Of a stretch of 64,000 bases of DNA, positions 1-10,149 are shown one piece after another. Position 1 is the first letter of the stretch; each line of letters begins with the position of its first letter. Source of the DNA: Symsagittifera roscoffensis. Lineage: Eukaryota; Xenacoelomorpha; Acoela; Convolutidae. The DNA is taken from positions 23,736,539 through 23,800,538 of the forward strand of contig NC_087064.1 of NCBI RefSeq assembly GCF_963678635.1, in the 5' to 3' direction. The notes below the pieces were generated by a model. It did not search any database. It was given only the letters and a program-made list of their open reading frames with translations, and had not been told where the DNA came from. The translations under genes were made by a program, and so were the position numbers.

Positions 1-95
1 TGTTACTAATAAATCTTGTGGTCCTGTACGAGGGGAAGGGTTTATGTTTTGATTTGAGATTACTAGAAAAAGGAGTTGGAGAAAAATTAATAATT

Positions 96-1232
96 TTAGA
101 ATATACATGTGTATGATAATCCTGAGTATGGATTATAAAATGTAATGTAGCCAATTGTGTTTTTGGTATATCTGTCGTATTTGTATATTACTTCAGTAGT
201 TATAAACGGTGGTGGTAGTGATTGAGCTGTTATGTTAGGTGGATTTAATGGGTAGGGATGTTGGGTAATATTATTTAACTTAACTGTGATTTCAAACTTT
301 AATTGTAAACTGTTTTGTTGGAGTATTTGAATATTGTGATCACGGATATCGTTGTGAATATCTTGGCGATATTGTAATCTATTAAGTGCCCAGTTATGAA
401 GGCGGTTACTTTCTTGATGTTGTCCAAATAATGGTGGAGGTGCTGTAAAAGTATTCCAATCTAATCTTAAAGGAATATTTATTGATGATTGTTCTCGATA
501 TCTGGCGTCGAGATTATTTGGAAAATTTAAGTTAAAAGGTGGTGGTGAAATTTGGCTTATTGATGGTGTTGATGGTAGTGATAATGTTTCTGGTAGTGAT
601 GAGGATGTTGTTGTATCCGTAGAAATATCTATTGGATTATTGACTAAATTTAATTCACCTTGTGTAAATGAATGTGTTGTCCAATATGGTAGTCGTGATG
701 CCTGGTTTGGGGGGTTAAAGGGATTTTCACGTATTTGTTCAGATGTTGGTGTTGAACCTAAGTAATCTGATGGTAGGCTTGAGGTGCTACGTTGTGAAAG
801 AAGCGTAGGGGTTTCTGGTAATATACCAATGGGGTTTTCTGGAGTGTTTTGTGATGGGGATTGAGGTATATCAAAATGAACTCGTGGAGTTTGAAAATTT
901 CTGTTTCGTCGAGGATGTATAATTTGTCTATTTATTTCGACTGTATTTTGGTTTTGACTAGGATTTCTTATTCTACTTAGTTCTTGTGGTAGTGTTGGGT
1001 ATAGGTTATATGTTGGTTCGCTTAGAGGTGCTTGTCGTTGAACTGGTTCTAGTGGTTCTGATAAACGAGCATGTCGTTCTTCAAAAGTGTATGGATTGTC
1101 TTGAAAAGAAATTCGTGTAGGTGTTTGAGGATTTTGAGTAGTTGAAGGTGGTGTTTGGTTATCTTGGGATGATGTCGGTGAAGACTGATTCTGTGACTGT
1201 TGGGTAGCAATTTTTGATGGATTTTTGAATTG
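96..1232 (-). CDS. Methionine-free P/Q/S/T/N-rich ORF downstream of Pol (378 codons)
   Basis: After a TAA at 1235-1233 this frame stays open for 378 codons to a TAA at 98-96. I translated it in full and found no methionine, so it cannot start at an AUG of its own. It is rich in Pro, Gln, Ser, Thr and Asn with short repeats of the type TPTS and SLPSTPS, and towards the C-terminus it becomes a more ordinary sequence with Trp, Tyr and Arg (around NWALNRLQYRQD). The preceding 62-aa ORF stops just before this frame opens, so a simple frameshift from it cannot enter. Splicing from an upstream exon is the likeliest route. It sits in the env position, but I see no signal peptide, fusion peptide or transmembrane anchor. 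Function unknown. Confidence 0.55.
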   Translation of the reverse strand, partial: QFKNPSKIATQQSQNQSSPTSSQDNQTPPSTTQNPQTPTRISFQDNPYTFEERHARLSEPLEPVQRQAPLSEPTYNLYPTLPQELSRIRNPSQNQNTVEINRQIIHPRRNRNFQTPRVHFDIPQSPSQNTPENPIGILPETPTLLSQRSTSSLPSDYLGSTPTSEQIRENPFNPPNQASRLPYWTTHSFTQGELNLVNNPIDISTDTTTSSSLPETLSLPSTPSISQISPPPFNLNFPNNLDARYREQSSINIPLRLDWNTFTAPPPLFGQHQESNRLHNWALNRLQYRQDIHNDIRDHNIQILQQNSLQLKFEITVKLNNITQHPYPLNPPNITAQSLPPPFITTEVIYKYDRYTKNTIGYITFYNPYSGLSYTCIF

Positions 1233-1237
1233 TTACT

Positions 1238-1426
1238 TTAGTGAGAAATTTTGTGTTTATTATAATATTCTTCCAAAAAAAGAATTAGAAGGACTGTTGC
1301 TAGGGCAAATGTGAGGATTGCTTTCTTTATACATTTACAGATGGTCAAAATGAGGGATGATAAGAATGCTATGAAAATTACAAACAATAAAAAAATATCG
1401 GTTCTACTGAAAATTGTTCGTATCAT
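1238..1426 (-). CDS. Small double-hydrophobic membrane protein ORF (62 aa)
   Basis: The 62-aa ORF has two hydrophobic stretches (about residues 11-30 and 36-51) split by a short basic, cysteine-containing loop (CKCIKK), and a charged tail. That predicts a hairpin of two membrane helices. Its ATG overlaps the stop of the preceding 76-aa ORF as ATGA, an arrangement that allows coupled reinitiation. It lies after Pol in the retroelement, the usual place of env or accessory genes. I do not recognise the family. It is short and lies in AT-rich DNA, where chance hydrophobic ORFs arise, so it could also be the membrane exon of a spliced protein. Confidence 0.4.
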   Translation of the reverse strand: MIRTIFSRTDIFLLFVIFIAFLSSLILTICKCIKKAILTFALATVLLILFLEEYYNKHKISH

Positions 1427-1653
1427 TTAGACAAGTTGTATAAATCGTACCTGTGGATATAATCAAGGGTTTTGGAAAGTTGGAGGAATAGTTCGAGAAT
1501 AGTGTAGAAAATTAAAAAAATGTTACAAAAAATGATTAGGATTATTAGAAAAGATTCAAGTATATCAAAAAGAAATATTATAAAGGATTCAAGTATTGTA
1601 AAAAAATGTTTAAGATTTATGAGTATTTGAGTAACTGATTGAGAGAAGAGCAT
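1423..1653 (-). CDS. Small hydrophobic ORF (76 aa) overlapping the next by ATGA
   Basis: The 76-aa ORF has a short polar start (MLFSQSVTQILINLKHFF), then a long run rich in Phe, Ile and Leu broken by acidic residues (residues about 19-60), and a polar tail with Tyr and Lys. It could span the membrane once or twice or form an amphipathic bundle. Its TGA shares bases with the ATG of the 62-aa ORF. It lies about 800 bases after the Gag-Pol stop on the same strand. The family is not recognised, and T-rich DNA makes chance hydrophobic ORFs common. Confidence 0.35.
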   Translation of the reverse strand: MLFSQSVTQILINLKHFFTILESFIIFLFDILESFLIILIIFCNIFLIFYTILELFLQLSKTLDYIHRYDLYNLSK

Positions 1654-2460
1654 TTAAGAAATGATCTCTTGGTCGAATATTTTTTGCTGTTTGAGGCGAT
1701 TTTCTAGTGTGGTCGGATTATTTATTAGTTTTTTGACAAGTGGGTTGAGTTTTGTAAAAAATTGTTGGGGGCAATTTTTATGGTGACTGGGAGGTCGTCT
1801 TTTTCTTTATTTTTGTTTGTCAAATGATCCGGGGTATGGTGAGATTTTTATACTTTAGGCTAATTAAAATGTTCATTTTGTTACTTTAGGCTAAGTTAAC
1901 AAATTTGCTTTGGGGGTATTCGTGGTCTGAGTTGGGGAAATATTGTTGATCTTTGGGTTATTAGATAAGGGAGGGGTACGGTATTATGGTGATATTTATT
2001 TTAGTTGTCAAGTTGGAGTGGTTTGCTTATTTTTGACCTGGAGGTCGTAAAGTTATAGTTATAGATGTGCCTGGAGTTCTATATGATTCGTCTAATTGGT
2101 CTTAGTTTGAGTTAGAGAAAGTGACGGATTGGATGAATCCTATTGGTCTATTTTGAACTAGAATTATTACGTACTTGTCAGCATGTTATTTTGAAAAATG
2201 TAAATGAAAAATGTTTCGGAGGTTTCAAGATTGTGAAGCAAATGTTAAAATTACTTTTGAAATTCTACTTTCTTTAAAATTTTAGATTGAGGGATGAATA
2301 TTTTATAGTTTTTACGTGGTTGATTTCGGAGTCTTTTATATATAGGTTGTCTGTTTTATATATAGGTATATATATTATACATATACAAATATATACATAT
2401 TTATTTTTTTATTTATATATATTTATAGATTTATATATATATATTTATATATTTATAGAT
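1654..2460. other. Non-coding interval between Gag-Pol stop and downstream ORFs
   Basis: There is no convincing ORF here. The interval contains a G/T-rich part on the plus strand (about 1730-2160), with the phrase tttaggctaa occurring twice near 1855 and 1885, and an AT microsatellite-like stretch at its Pol-proximal end. In the minus sense it would be a spacer or leader for the small downstream ORFs. Confidence 0.5.
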
Positions 2461-2462
2461 TT
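2336..2462. repeat. TATA-rich low-complexity tract
   Basis: An imperfect alternating T/A tract with interspersed G and C, including repeated tatataggt and atttatagattta units. It lies just past the Gag-Pol stop codon. A chance 66-aa reading frame through it is not considered real. Confidence 0.7.
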
Positions 2463-5400
2463 ACGTGGTTGTTTTTCTATTTTCTGATTTGTCGATTTGT
2501 TCTTGGGGTATTATTTGTTCGGTCATTTTTCTATTTTTTCTTTGTTTTGGGGATTCTTTATGGTTTTGTGTATTGTTTTTGGTGGCGATTGGTTTTGTGT
2601 TTTGATTTTCGGTGGGGTTATTATTTTGTTCTGTGTTTTTCAGATGTGGTTCATTTTGAATGATTTTTAACCCTGTGAAAGAATATAATTGAGTTAATTC
2701 GCGGAGTGCGTATTCTTTTGGGTAATAAGGTAATAGGTTGTTTCGATGTTGAACGATTTCTTTTTTGTTTGAGTCGGTAATTTTATATGTGACATCAGTG
2801 GGTTTTGCAATTATTTGGTATGGTCCTTTTCGAAGGGGTTGTAATTTTTTAGAAATTCCTTTTTGTGTATTAAAATTAGGTATTAAAACAAATGTTCCAA
2901 TTTTTAATTCGGAGGCTGGTGTAAAACGTGAATTGATTTGTTCATTAATGTTTTGTCTTTGTAATAACTTTTTTGTTATTTTTTGATAAATTTCATTGTG
3001 TTTTTTATCTCTATTTAGAATCCATTCGGTGTGTGTACCGGAGGCTAGTTTAAGAATTTGTGGGTGATGAAAATGATCTTCATCGTGTGTATGTAAAGGT
3101 AGGTTATAACAAATTGAGTCTTTATTTGGTTGACAATAACCTTGTGCGTTTTTATGAGAATTCGCTGTAAACATTATTGGTTTGCGTGGCTTTTGGTTAA
3201 AAACCATTTCGTATGGTGACATTCCTAAAGTTGTCGTAATTTGTGAATTATACGCTAAGGGAAATAATTTTACATCTGCTGACCATTCGGTATATTTTGT
3301 ATCATTTCCGTTGATGATACATCTAAGATATTCTTGTAATGAACGGTTCATACCTTCGACTAAGCCGTTTGTCCAAGGTGCATGAGATGTACGTGGTTTG
3401 TGTTTAATGTTATATAAATGACATAGTGTGATAATTTCATTATTTATGAATTCTGTACCGTTGTCTGTAACTAAAATTTCTGGTAGTCCGAATTTTGCTA
3501 TCCAGTGTTCATAGAGTGTTGTGTAAGCGTAATAAGCGTTACAATGTGGTACTGGGTTAAGTGCTACATAATGTGTAAATGCGTCAACAATTACCATAAT
3601 GTAGGAGTTTCCTTCTGATGAGGGTGAAATTGGTCCTTTAGTATCAAATGAGATACGATGATTAAAGTACAAACTTTGTCCTTTAAAATCTTGTTTTTGT
3701 GCTATTTGTTTTTGATTTGGGTAAGGTTTATTTAGTTGACATACTATACAGTCATTGCATAGTACTTTTATCCAAATTGGTGCATTTGGGAAATAAAAGT
3801 TTTGTATAAAATTTGAATATGTTTTTTCTGATCCAGAGTGTCCTTTAATATTTTGTGTATATGAAATATTAAAAGCTATAAGAATCATACTTAAAGGGAG
3901 ACATGGAACTGTAGATTCATTCAGGTTATACTCTAAAAGGTCTGTATTTTCGTTAATTGTTGTGTTGTTAAATTTGCGAAAGTATCGGAGGAGTGTTTTG
4001 TTTCCTAGAATGGTTGAATCTGCTTTGATAGGTTTAGTTTTATATTTGTGCCATGATTTCAGTTGTCGAATTACTGGGTCAAGGTTTTGATATTGTTTCA
4101 GTGTTGAAATTGTAATTATTTCTGTTGGGGGGAGAAAAATGTTTTCGATTTCTAATTTAGATAAGGGTATTGTATCAAGCGGGTCGTGAAGGTCAAAAAC
4201 TTGATTTATTGTGTATTTTGAATCATTTGTTTGTGGTCCTGATAAATTTATTTTATCAGTTAAATCTTCTTTTTCAATTAGTGGAAAATGGTTTTTCTTA
4301 GGCGGGTGTTGTTTTGTTCGTTTTTGTTGAGTGTTATTTTTTATCCATTGAGAATATGGGATTGGTTTGAAAGTTGATGTTCCAAGTAAATCAACTTCAT
4401 AATGATTATTTTGACAATCTAAATAAAGTGGGAAATGTTGTAAACTATTTATTTGTGATTGTTCAATATCAGTTTTTACTGCATATTTGCATTCCAATCG
4501 GGGTGATGTTTCGTTTTCTGCAAGGTAGAATTTTATGTTTTTGGGTATTTCAACTGTTGTTTTTCGTGTAAGTAATTCAGGTGGTGTATTTCGACTTAAG
4601 GTGTCTGGTAATGCAAGATTTTTTCCTGCAGTCCAAACTATATGTAAGTTTGGAAACTTCATTAGAATTAGTTGAAATCTGTAAACTCGGTGGTTTGGGT
4701 TAGATTTTTGTGTAAAGAGAAAGATGATTGGTTTATGGTCTGTGAATAGAACTGTTGGATGTTTTGATCCAAGTATCAGAAATTCATATTCTGTCAGTGT
4801 ATATATTATGGCTGTACATTCTCTCATTAGAGTTGAGAGTCGTAGCTCTGCTTGAGTGAATAATCGAGAATTTGCTGATATGAGGTTCATTTTATTTGTA
4901 CCATTATGTGATTGTAATAGTGCTGCACCGATGCCAAAGTTCGAAGCATCGCACATTGCATAAAATGGTTGATTTGAATCTGGAATTGTGTTTGAAATTT
5001 GTTCAGTTAAAAGTTTCTTTATTTCTTCAAATCGTGTTTGATGTTCTGTGTTCCATTCAAAATTATTTTGTTGTCTAAGGATGTTATAAAATGGTCGTAG
5101 ATATAATTGCATTTTATAAACATATTTACTTAAAAAGTTTAACATTCCAAGAAATTCTTGGATTTTCTTTTTATTTGTTGGTGGTTGAAGTTTTTGAATA
5201 GCGTCAATGCGTGATTTCAATGGAGTGATTGTTTTTCTTTCTATATTATGTCCTAAGAATTTAACTCTTGTCAAAAAGAAGTGTGATTTATCGGGGGCGG
5301 CCTTCAGATTTTCGTTCTGAAGTATTTGGTGATATTTTTCTAAAACATTGAACATCTCGTCCTTTGTTTGTGATTGCATAAAAACATCGTCTAAATAGGT

Positions 5401-8400
5401 GATTGCGTTTTTCTTGAGTATCAGTGGTCTAAAAATTTTGCTCATAAAAGCTGAAAATGCTGCTGGTCCTATGGATATTCCATAGAATAAGCGGTTGAAT
5501 TCATATTGTTGGTTTCCGATAACAAATTGTGTTAAACGTCGTGATTGTTCGTCTAGTGGCATTTGATTGTATGCACTATTCATATCGGCGGTTGTAAAGT
5601 ATTTGCCGTTTATTTTTGTTAAAATAACTTGTATTGGTTCAATGGGCCAATTACATTTTGATTCATCTATAAGTGAATTGAGGTATCTAGCATCGAGAAC
5701 GATTTTCAATGATTCTCCTTTAGCTAGAATGATAACAGGGTTGATAAATGTGTTGCCTTTTGGTTGTTCTTCTTTGTTTACTGGTGATATAATGTTGTAT
5801 TGTTCTAAAATGTCGAGTAATCTGTTCACTTTATCATGTAAGTGAATTGGTACTTTACTTGCTCTCTGTTTTTTGAAAACTGCGTCTGGTTTTAACGGGA
5901 GATGTAGTGATGAACTGATTTTTCCAACATCGAATTTTGATGTTGCATAGACTGATGAATATTTAATTAGCTGTTTGGCTAATTTTTCGAATTCGTCTTG
6001 TGTTATTTGTGAATGTTGGAAATTAAACATTGTTAAAAATTTTTGTTGGTCCTCTGTGTAGTTACTTATGTTGAATGTAGGTTTGAAATATGGAGTTTTT
6101 GTGAAATAATCCGTATTTCTGTTTTCGTTACTTATTATATTATTTATAGATAATTCTTCATTAAGAATTGTAGATTGGCAAATATCTAGTAATTGGAGTA
6201 TATTATTTACGCGATAGGCTTTTTCGTGTATTGGTGATATTGTAGCGTTGGTTTCACAATATCCTAAAAGTCCTAAAGGTAATGTTACTTGGTAAGGTGT
6301 GTTGTTATAGACATGTAAGGAAATGATATCGGAATTCGAATTTTTCAAATATTTTATGGATGAGATTGTGATTTTGAAAAATTTGTGAATAGGTTTGAAT
6401 TCAAATTCTGACATATAAAATTTTTGTTTGTTTTGTTCTTTATCATATTGGTGAACTTGTTTGATTGAAAAATTATAGATATTTCCTGATAGTGGTTTTA
6501 GGTGTTTTCTTTGTTGGTTAAATATCGGGTAGAATTTTGAAAAGAATGGTGGTTGTTTATTTAATCTTTGAAAAAATGTTAAGGATGTTTCTTTTGTTTT
6601 TGTATATTTATCTTTGATTAATATTTTACTATTTAGTATGTTAATTGTTGGTATATACTTCGAAATAAATGGTATTCCAATGATATTATATTTAATGTCA
6701 GTGATATGGAATATTTGTTTAAATGGCTTATTTAAAATTTTGCTTTGTTCCATTGTTCTGGTGGGGAGGAGAAATAATTGGATTTTTCCGTAGTTTATCA
6801 ATGTTGATCCTTGTGCTGTTGCTAGTTTGCTGGAGGTTTCAAGAGGTGTTAGCTTTGGGTGTAAGGTTTTTTTTTCATTCCATGTGGGGATGTTTATTAT
6901 GTTTGATTCTGCTCCTGAATCAATTAAAAAATCTATTTCAAGGTCTGGTGGTTGAAATTCTTTATTTCTTGGGCTTTCTAAGAGAAATGGTATTGTCCAA
7001 ATTTTTTCTTTGGGTTGTTCTTTTTGTATATTTTGATAAATATGGTTTGTATTCAAGCATTTTGTTTTGGTATTTTTATTGGTTTGATCTGTAGTGTTAA
7101 TCTCATTTGTTTCTTGCGTCGTTGGTGTGGAATTTATGGGTGTAGTGTAATAATTTTGAAGAAATTCTGATTGATTTTCATATATGTGTGATGAAAAGGG
7201 TTGTTCATATATGACAGATTCATAGTCATTTTCGACTTTTATCATATTGATAGAAAGAGTGTTTTCAGTATCACTTTCTGAATCTGATGATGTACAGTTT
7301 ATTTGATTGAGTTGTAACGTATCAGTTACTGTGTCATCAATACCTGGAGGGTCTGATGTTGTTTCTGGGTTAGATTGTACTTGATTGATTTTTCTTTGAT
7401 GTTTAGGTGTACTACTTCTGTGGCGATTATTAGAATTATTATAGTTATTATTATTCCGGTGTGGTGATTGGGAATAATTTCTATAACGATTATTATAACT
7501 TGAGTGTCGATTTTGTGAATTATTTCGCGATCTGTTTTGGTAATTATTGTTTGGTCTGTTATAGTTCGATCTATTATATGAGTTATTCCTTGATTGACTG
7601 TTCGGGTAATTCTGGTTTCGGTTGTTTGAATAACTTCTATTTCGATTATAGGAGTAGTTTCTATTCCTATTGTATGATGAATTTCGTGATTGGTTGTTTG
7701 GATAGTAGTTATTTCTTGATTGGGAATTAGATCTAGAAACAAATCGTTGTGTATTTGAATTTGATCTGGAGTAGTTATTTCGACTATTTGGTCTATTGTA
7801 GTGATTTTGTGATGAATTGTTCGTGTTTCTTCGTTCTGGTGATCTTCCTCTATAACTTGAGTTATATGGTGATTGATTTCTTGTATAATTTGTATTGTTC
7901 GGGAGTGGTTTTCCTGAACTGTTGTTGCTGTGGACTGTTTTGTTCGGTAGATTTTGATCTTTTTTCATGTATTGATAGAATGATTTATTTGGTTCTTTAT
8001 ATTTTTGAGGTTTATTTTGATTGTCTTGCTGTTTTTGTCTACATTCGGAAATACTATGTCCGTATCGTCGGCAATAATTACACCATTTTTTGAAAGATGG
8101 TTTGCCTTTAAAGTTTGGGTTCTTTTCATAAATATTGAGTATTTCAGTGATTTTTTCAACGAGGTCTGTCTCTGATTCCTGTATATTATTAATATTAGTG
8201 GGGGTCGTTTCAATTCTGTTAACGTATTGTAATTTCAGATTTTCCGTTTCTTCTAGTTTCATCGTGATTTCTGCTTGTTCTAATTTGTCTACTAGTTTTC
8301 GAAAATCTAAATCGGGTTCTCGAATTGAAGAAGGATGGGATGCTCTCTTTTTTATTGCTATTTTCCTTAATTGTGGTGTTAAGGTCATCATTAAGATTTC

Positions 8401-10146
8401 TGTCATCTTTGTGTTTTTATAGTCATGTGTATTTAATGAATATGCTTTTCGAACTAGTGTTTCGATTCGTACTGCTATTTGCTTGATGGTTTCGTTTGGT
8501 AATCTGCGAATTTCATTACATAAAACTCTTTGTTGTTGTTTGTTTCTTTCGGAGTCAAACATTTTTGAAAATTCCTGTGTAAACCTTTTCCAGTTTGATT
8601 TTATTTCTAGAGGTAGTACTGAAAACCATTTTTGGGCTGCGCCATCTAAGGTTGTTTGTATTAACGCTGTGCGTCGATGTATCCAGTTTTGATGTAGTGG
8701 CGTATTAATTGGTTCAGGTCCAATATTTAAAATCAGGTTTGCTGTTACTGCATTTAAATAATCTTCTACAGAGTATTCAGGGTCTGTTCCTGTGAAAACC
8801 ATTAAAGGTTTGTTTGATGTTATTGATGATCCACCCATAAGGTATGGATTCATTGTCATTTGTAATGATTCTGCTGCATTTGGCATTTGAGAAAAATTCG
8901 AAAGTTGGTTTCTTGTTATTTCATGTTGTTGGAGATAATATGGGAGTGGTATTTCATTTTGCATTTGTGATGCTTGATACGAGTGTGCAGTCATTGGATT
9001 TTGTTGTTGAATTGGTTGAAAAGATTGTGTATTAATTAGATTTTGTTGTTGAATTGGTTGTTGATGTTGTGCATCTATTGGTTGTGGAGAAAAATTTCTA
9101 TGATTTGTACGTGTTCTCTGTATTCCTTGTCTACGATATTCTTGAGTATTTGGTGCAAATATATCTGGTTGTAAGAAATCATCATCTGAGGATAAATAAT
9201 CCATTTGATAAGATGGTTGTTTTTTATTTTTATTTTGTTGAAAAAATGGGTAATTTTCACTGTGATCCTGTGGAGGATTTGTTTGGAAATTTATTGAATT
9301 AGGTTGGGTCATTGGGTTATCCCAATTTCGAGATCTTGTATATTGGTTAAAATTCCTTTGTGGTTGATTATATGTTTTTGATGGATGTGTATAATTATAA
9401 TTATGGTCTGTAAAGTTGTTTCTAGTGAATGTTTTGCGTGTTTTTGATGGTATTGTCATGGGTCTGTATGTTTGGTAATCCATATGTGAATATTTAGGGG
9501 CAACCGAAGGTTTAACGGTTGATTGTAAGGTTACCTGTGTTTGTGAAGGATTTGTATTTCTTGGTGTTGTTAAATTTGGGCGTATTGGTGAAATACTTTG
9601 TTGTGTAGTTGTTGTGTGTACAATTTCTTCATTTATGAAGTGTGATGGTGTCTGGATATCTTGTTGAAAAAGATTCCTAGTTCCATTGAGGTTTTCATTG
9701 TGTATAACTGTAGAGTTTAAACTATTATTTTGTGTATCGGGCAAAAATATATTATAGTTTAATGGTGTTGCATCAATGGTTAATGGTATTACTCTTACAT
9801 AATCTCTTATGTAAGATATCGTACTTATTGCTTGACTTGAGATTGATTGTGGGAAGCTTATAAATGCGGGATGAGACCATTCGGGGTCCCAAACATAATC
9901 TGATTGTTCTGTGATAGCGGTATCATCGTTCGAGTTTTGGGGTCTAAAATTTTTTCTTGCTTGTGCAATTAAATCAATATTGTGTGTGAAATAATCTATT
10001 ATGAACCATGCCAAAATTTTTTGTAGATCGTGTTTTGTATGTTGTGAAACGTCGTCTTTCGTGAAATTTTCTTTAATGATGTTTAAATAACTAGAGAGTA
10101 GTGTGATTTCATGTCGTACTTTTAAATGTTTAGATGTTTCTGTCGG
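2461..10146 (-). CDS. Gag-Pol polyprotein, Ty3/gypsy type
   Basis: A single uninterrupted frame of about 2,560 codons. Positions below count from 10014, the TTG that would open the 2,517-aa version; the frame is open back to the UAA at 10149-10147, and the first AUG inside it is at 9483 (residue 178). In order: a Q/N-rich Gag region; a capsid-like segment (about 400-600); one CCHC knuckle (CNYCRRYGHSISEC, about 643); an Arg/Asn/Ser-rich basic stretch (about 690-890); protease with LIDSGAES (about 1025); RT with YLDD (about 1539); RNase H with DAS (about 1686) and TDH (about 1756); an integrase HHCC finger (about 2059-2093); DDE residues near 2121, 2181 and 2219; and GPY/F (about 2398). It copies the element RNA and inserts the cDNA. 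All catalytic motifs checked are present. At this length it is larger than most gypsy polyproteins because of the long disordered Gag parts. Confidence 0.93.
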   Translation of the reverse strand, partial: PTETSKHLKVRHEITLLSSYLNIIKENFTKDDVSQHTKHDLQKILAWFIIDYFTHNIDLIAQARKNFRPQNSNDDTAITEQSDYVWDPEWSHPAFISFPQSISSQAISTISYIRDYVRVIPLTIDATPLNYNIFLPDTQNNSLNSTVIHNENLNGTRNLFQQDIQTPSHFINEEIVHTTTTQQSISPIRPNLTTPRNTNPSQTQVTLQSTVKPSVAPKYSHMDYQTYRPMTIPSKTRKTFTRNNFTDHNYNYTHPSKTYNQPQRNFNQYTRSRNWDNPMTQPNSINFQTNPPQDHSENYPFFQQNKNKKQPSYQMDYLSSDDDFLQPDIFAPNTQEYRRQGIQRTRTNHRNFSPQPIDAQHQQPIQQQNLINTQSFQPIQQQNPMTAHSYQASQMQNEIPLPYYLQQHEITRNQLSNFSQMPNAAESLQMTMNPYLMGGSSITSNKPLMVFTGTDPEYSVEDYLNAVTANLILNIGPEPINTPLHQNWIHRRTALIQTTLDGAAQKWFSVLPLEIKSNWKRFTQEFSKMFDSERNKQQQRVLCNEIRRLPNETIKQIAVRIETLVRKAYSLNTHDYKNTKMTEILMMTLTPQLRKIAIKKRASHPSSIREPDLDFRKLVDKLEQAEITMKLEETENLKLQYVNRIETTPTNINNIQESETDLVEKITEILNIYEKNPNFKGKPSFKKWCNYCRRYGHSISECRQKQQDNQNKPQKYKEPNKSFYQYMKKDQNLPNKTVHSNNSSGKPLPNNTNYTRNQSPYNSSYRGRSPERRNTNNSSQNHYNRPNSRNNYSRSNSNTQRFVSRSNSQSRNNYYPNNQSRNSSYNRNRNYSYNRNRSYSNNRNQNYPNSQSRNNSYNRSNYNRPNNNYQNRSRNNSQNRHSSYNNRYRNYSQSPHRNNNNYNNSNNRHRSSTPKHQRKINQVQSNPETTSDPPGIDDTVTDTLQLNQINCTSSDSESDTENTLSINMIKVENDYESVIYEQPFSSHIYENQSEFLQNYYTTPINSTPTTQETNEINTTDQTNKNTKTKCLNTNHIYQNIQKEQPKEKIWTIPFLLESPRNKEFQPPDLEIDFLIDSGAESNIINIPTWNEKKTLHPKLTPLETSSKLATAQGSTLINYGKIQLFLLPTRTMEQSKILNKPFKQIFHITDIKYNIIGIPFISKYIPTINILNSKILIKDKYTKTKETSLTFFQRLNKQPPFFSKFYPIFNQQRKHLKPLSGNIYNFSIKQVHQYDKEQNKQKFYMSEFEFKPIHKFFKITISSIKYLKNSNSDIISLHVYNNTPYQVTLPLGLLGYCETNATISPIHEKAYRVNNILQLLDICQSTILNEELSINNIISNENRNTDYFTKTPYFKPTFNISNYTEDQQKFLTMFNFQHSQITQDEFEKLAKQLIKYSSVYATSKFDVGKISSSLHLPLKPDAVFKKQRASKVPIHLHDKVNRLLDILEQYNIISPVNKEEQPKGNTFINPVIILAKGESLKIVLDARYLNSLIDESKCNWPIEPIQVILTKINGKYFTTADMNSAYNQMPLDEQSRRLTQFVIGNQQYEFNRLFYGISIGPAAFSAFMSKIFRPLILKKNAITYLDDVFMQSQTKDEMFNVLEKYHQILQNENLKAAPDKSHFFLTRVKFLGHNIERKTITPLKSRIDAIQKLQPPTNKKKIQEFLGMLNFLSKYVYKMQLYLRPFYNILRQQNNFEWNTEHQTRFEEIKKLLTEQISNTIPDSNQPFYAMCDASNFGIGAALLQSHNGTNKMNLISANSRLFTQAELRLSTLMRECTAIIYTLTEYEFLILGSKHPTVLFTDHKPIIFLFTQKSNPNHRVYRFQLILMKFPNLHIVWTAGKNLALPDTLSRNTPPELLTRKTTVEIPKNIKFYLAENETSPRLECKYAVKTDIEQSQINSLQHFPLYLDCQNNHYEVDLLGTSTFKPIPYSQWIKNNTQQKRTKQHPPKKNHFPLIEKEDLTDKINLSGPQTNDSKYTINQVFDLHDPLDTIPLSKLEIENIFLPPTEIITISTLKQYQNLDPVIRQLKSWHKYKTKPIKADSTILGNKTLLRYFRKFNNTTINENTDLLEYNLNESTVPCLPLSMILIAFNISYTQNIKGHSGSEKTYSNFIQNFYFPNAPIWIKVLCNDCIVCQLNKPYPNQKQIAQKQDFKGQSLYFNHRISFDTKGPISPSSEGNSYIMVIVDAFTHYVALNPVPHCNAYYAYTTLYEHWIAKFGLPEILVTDNGTEFINNEIITLCHLYNIKHKPRTSHAPWTNGLVEGMNRSLQEYLRCIINGNDTKYTEWSADVKLFPLAYNSQITTTLGMSPYEMVFNQKPRKPIMFTANSHKNAQGYCQPNKDSICYNLPLHTHDEDHFHHPQILKLASGTHTEWILNRDKKHNEIYQKITKKLLQRQNINEQINSRFTPASELKIGTFVLIPNFNTQKGISKKLQPLRKGPYQIIAKPTDVTYKITDSNKKEIVQHRNNLLPYYPKEYALRELTQLYSFTGLKIIQNEPHLKNTEQNNNPTENQNTKPIATKNNTQNHKESPKQRKNRKMTEQIIPQEQIDKSENRKTTT

Positions 10147-10149
10147 TTA
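10147..10149 (-). promoter_or_regulatory. In-frame UAA between the 152-aa ORF and Gag-Pol
   Basis: The 152-aa ORF and Gag-Pol share one reading frame. I translated the 132 bases after this TAA and found no other stop before the Gag-Pol region. The local context is GTC-TAA-CCG. This is either a programmed or leaky stop, so that Gag-Pol is made by read-through, or a recent mutation that splits the true Gag start from the rest. The absence of an early AUG after the stop favours some route across it or internal initiation at 9483. Confidence 0.6.

Noticed and set aside
6723-7094. 123-codon plus-strand frame inside the Gag-Pol region
   Set aside because: Antisense shadow of the protease region of Gag-Pol, low complexity and with no recognisable domain.
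7326-7742. 138-codon minus frame rich in Ile and Thr
   Set aside because: Frame-shifted reading of the Arg/Asn/Ser-rich repeats of Gag; the repeat period explains its openness.
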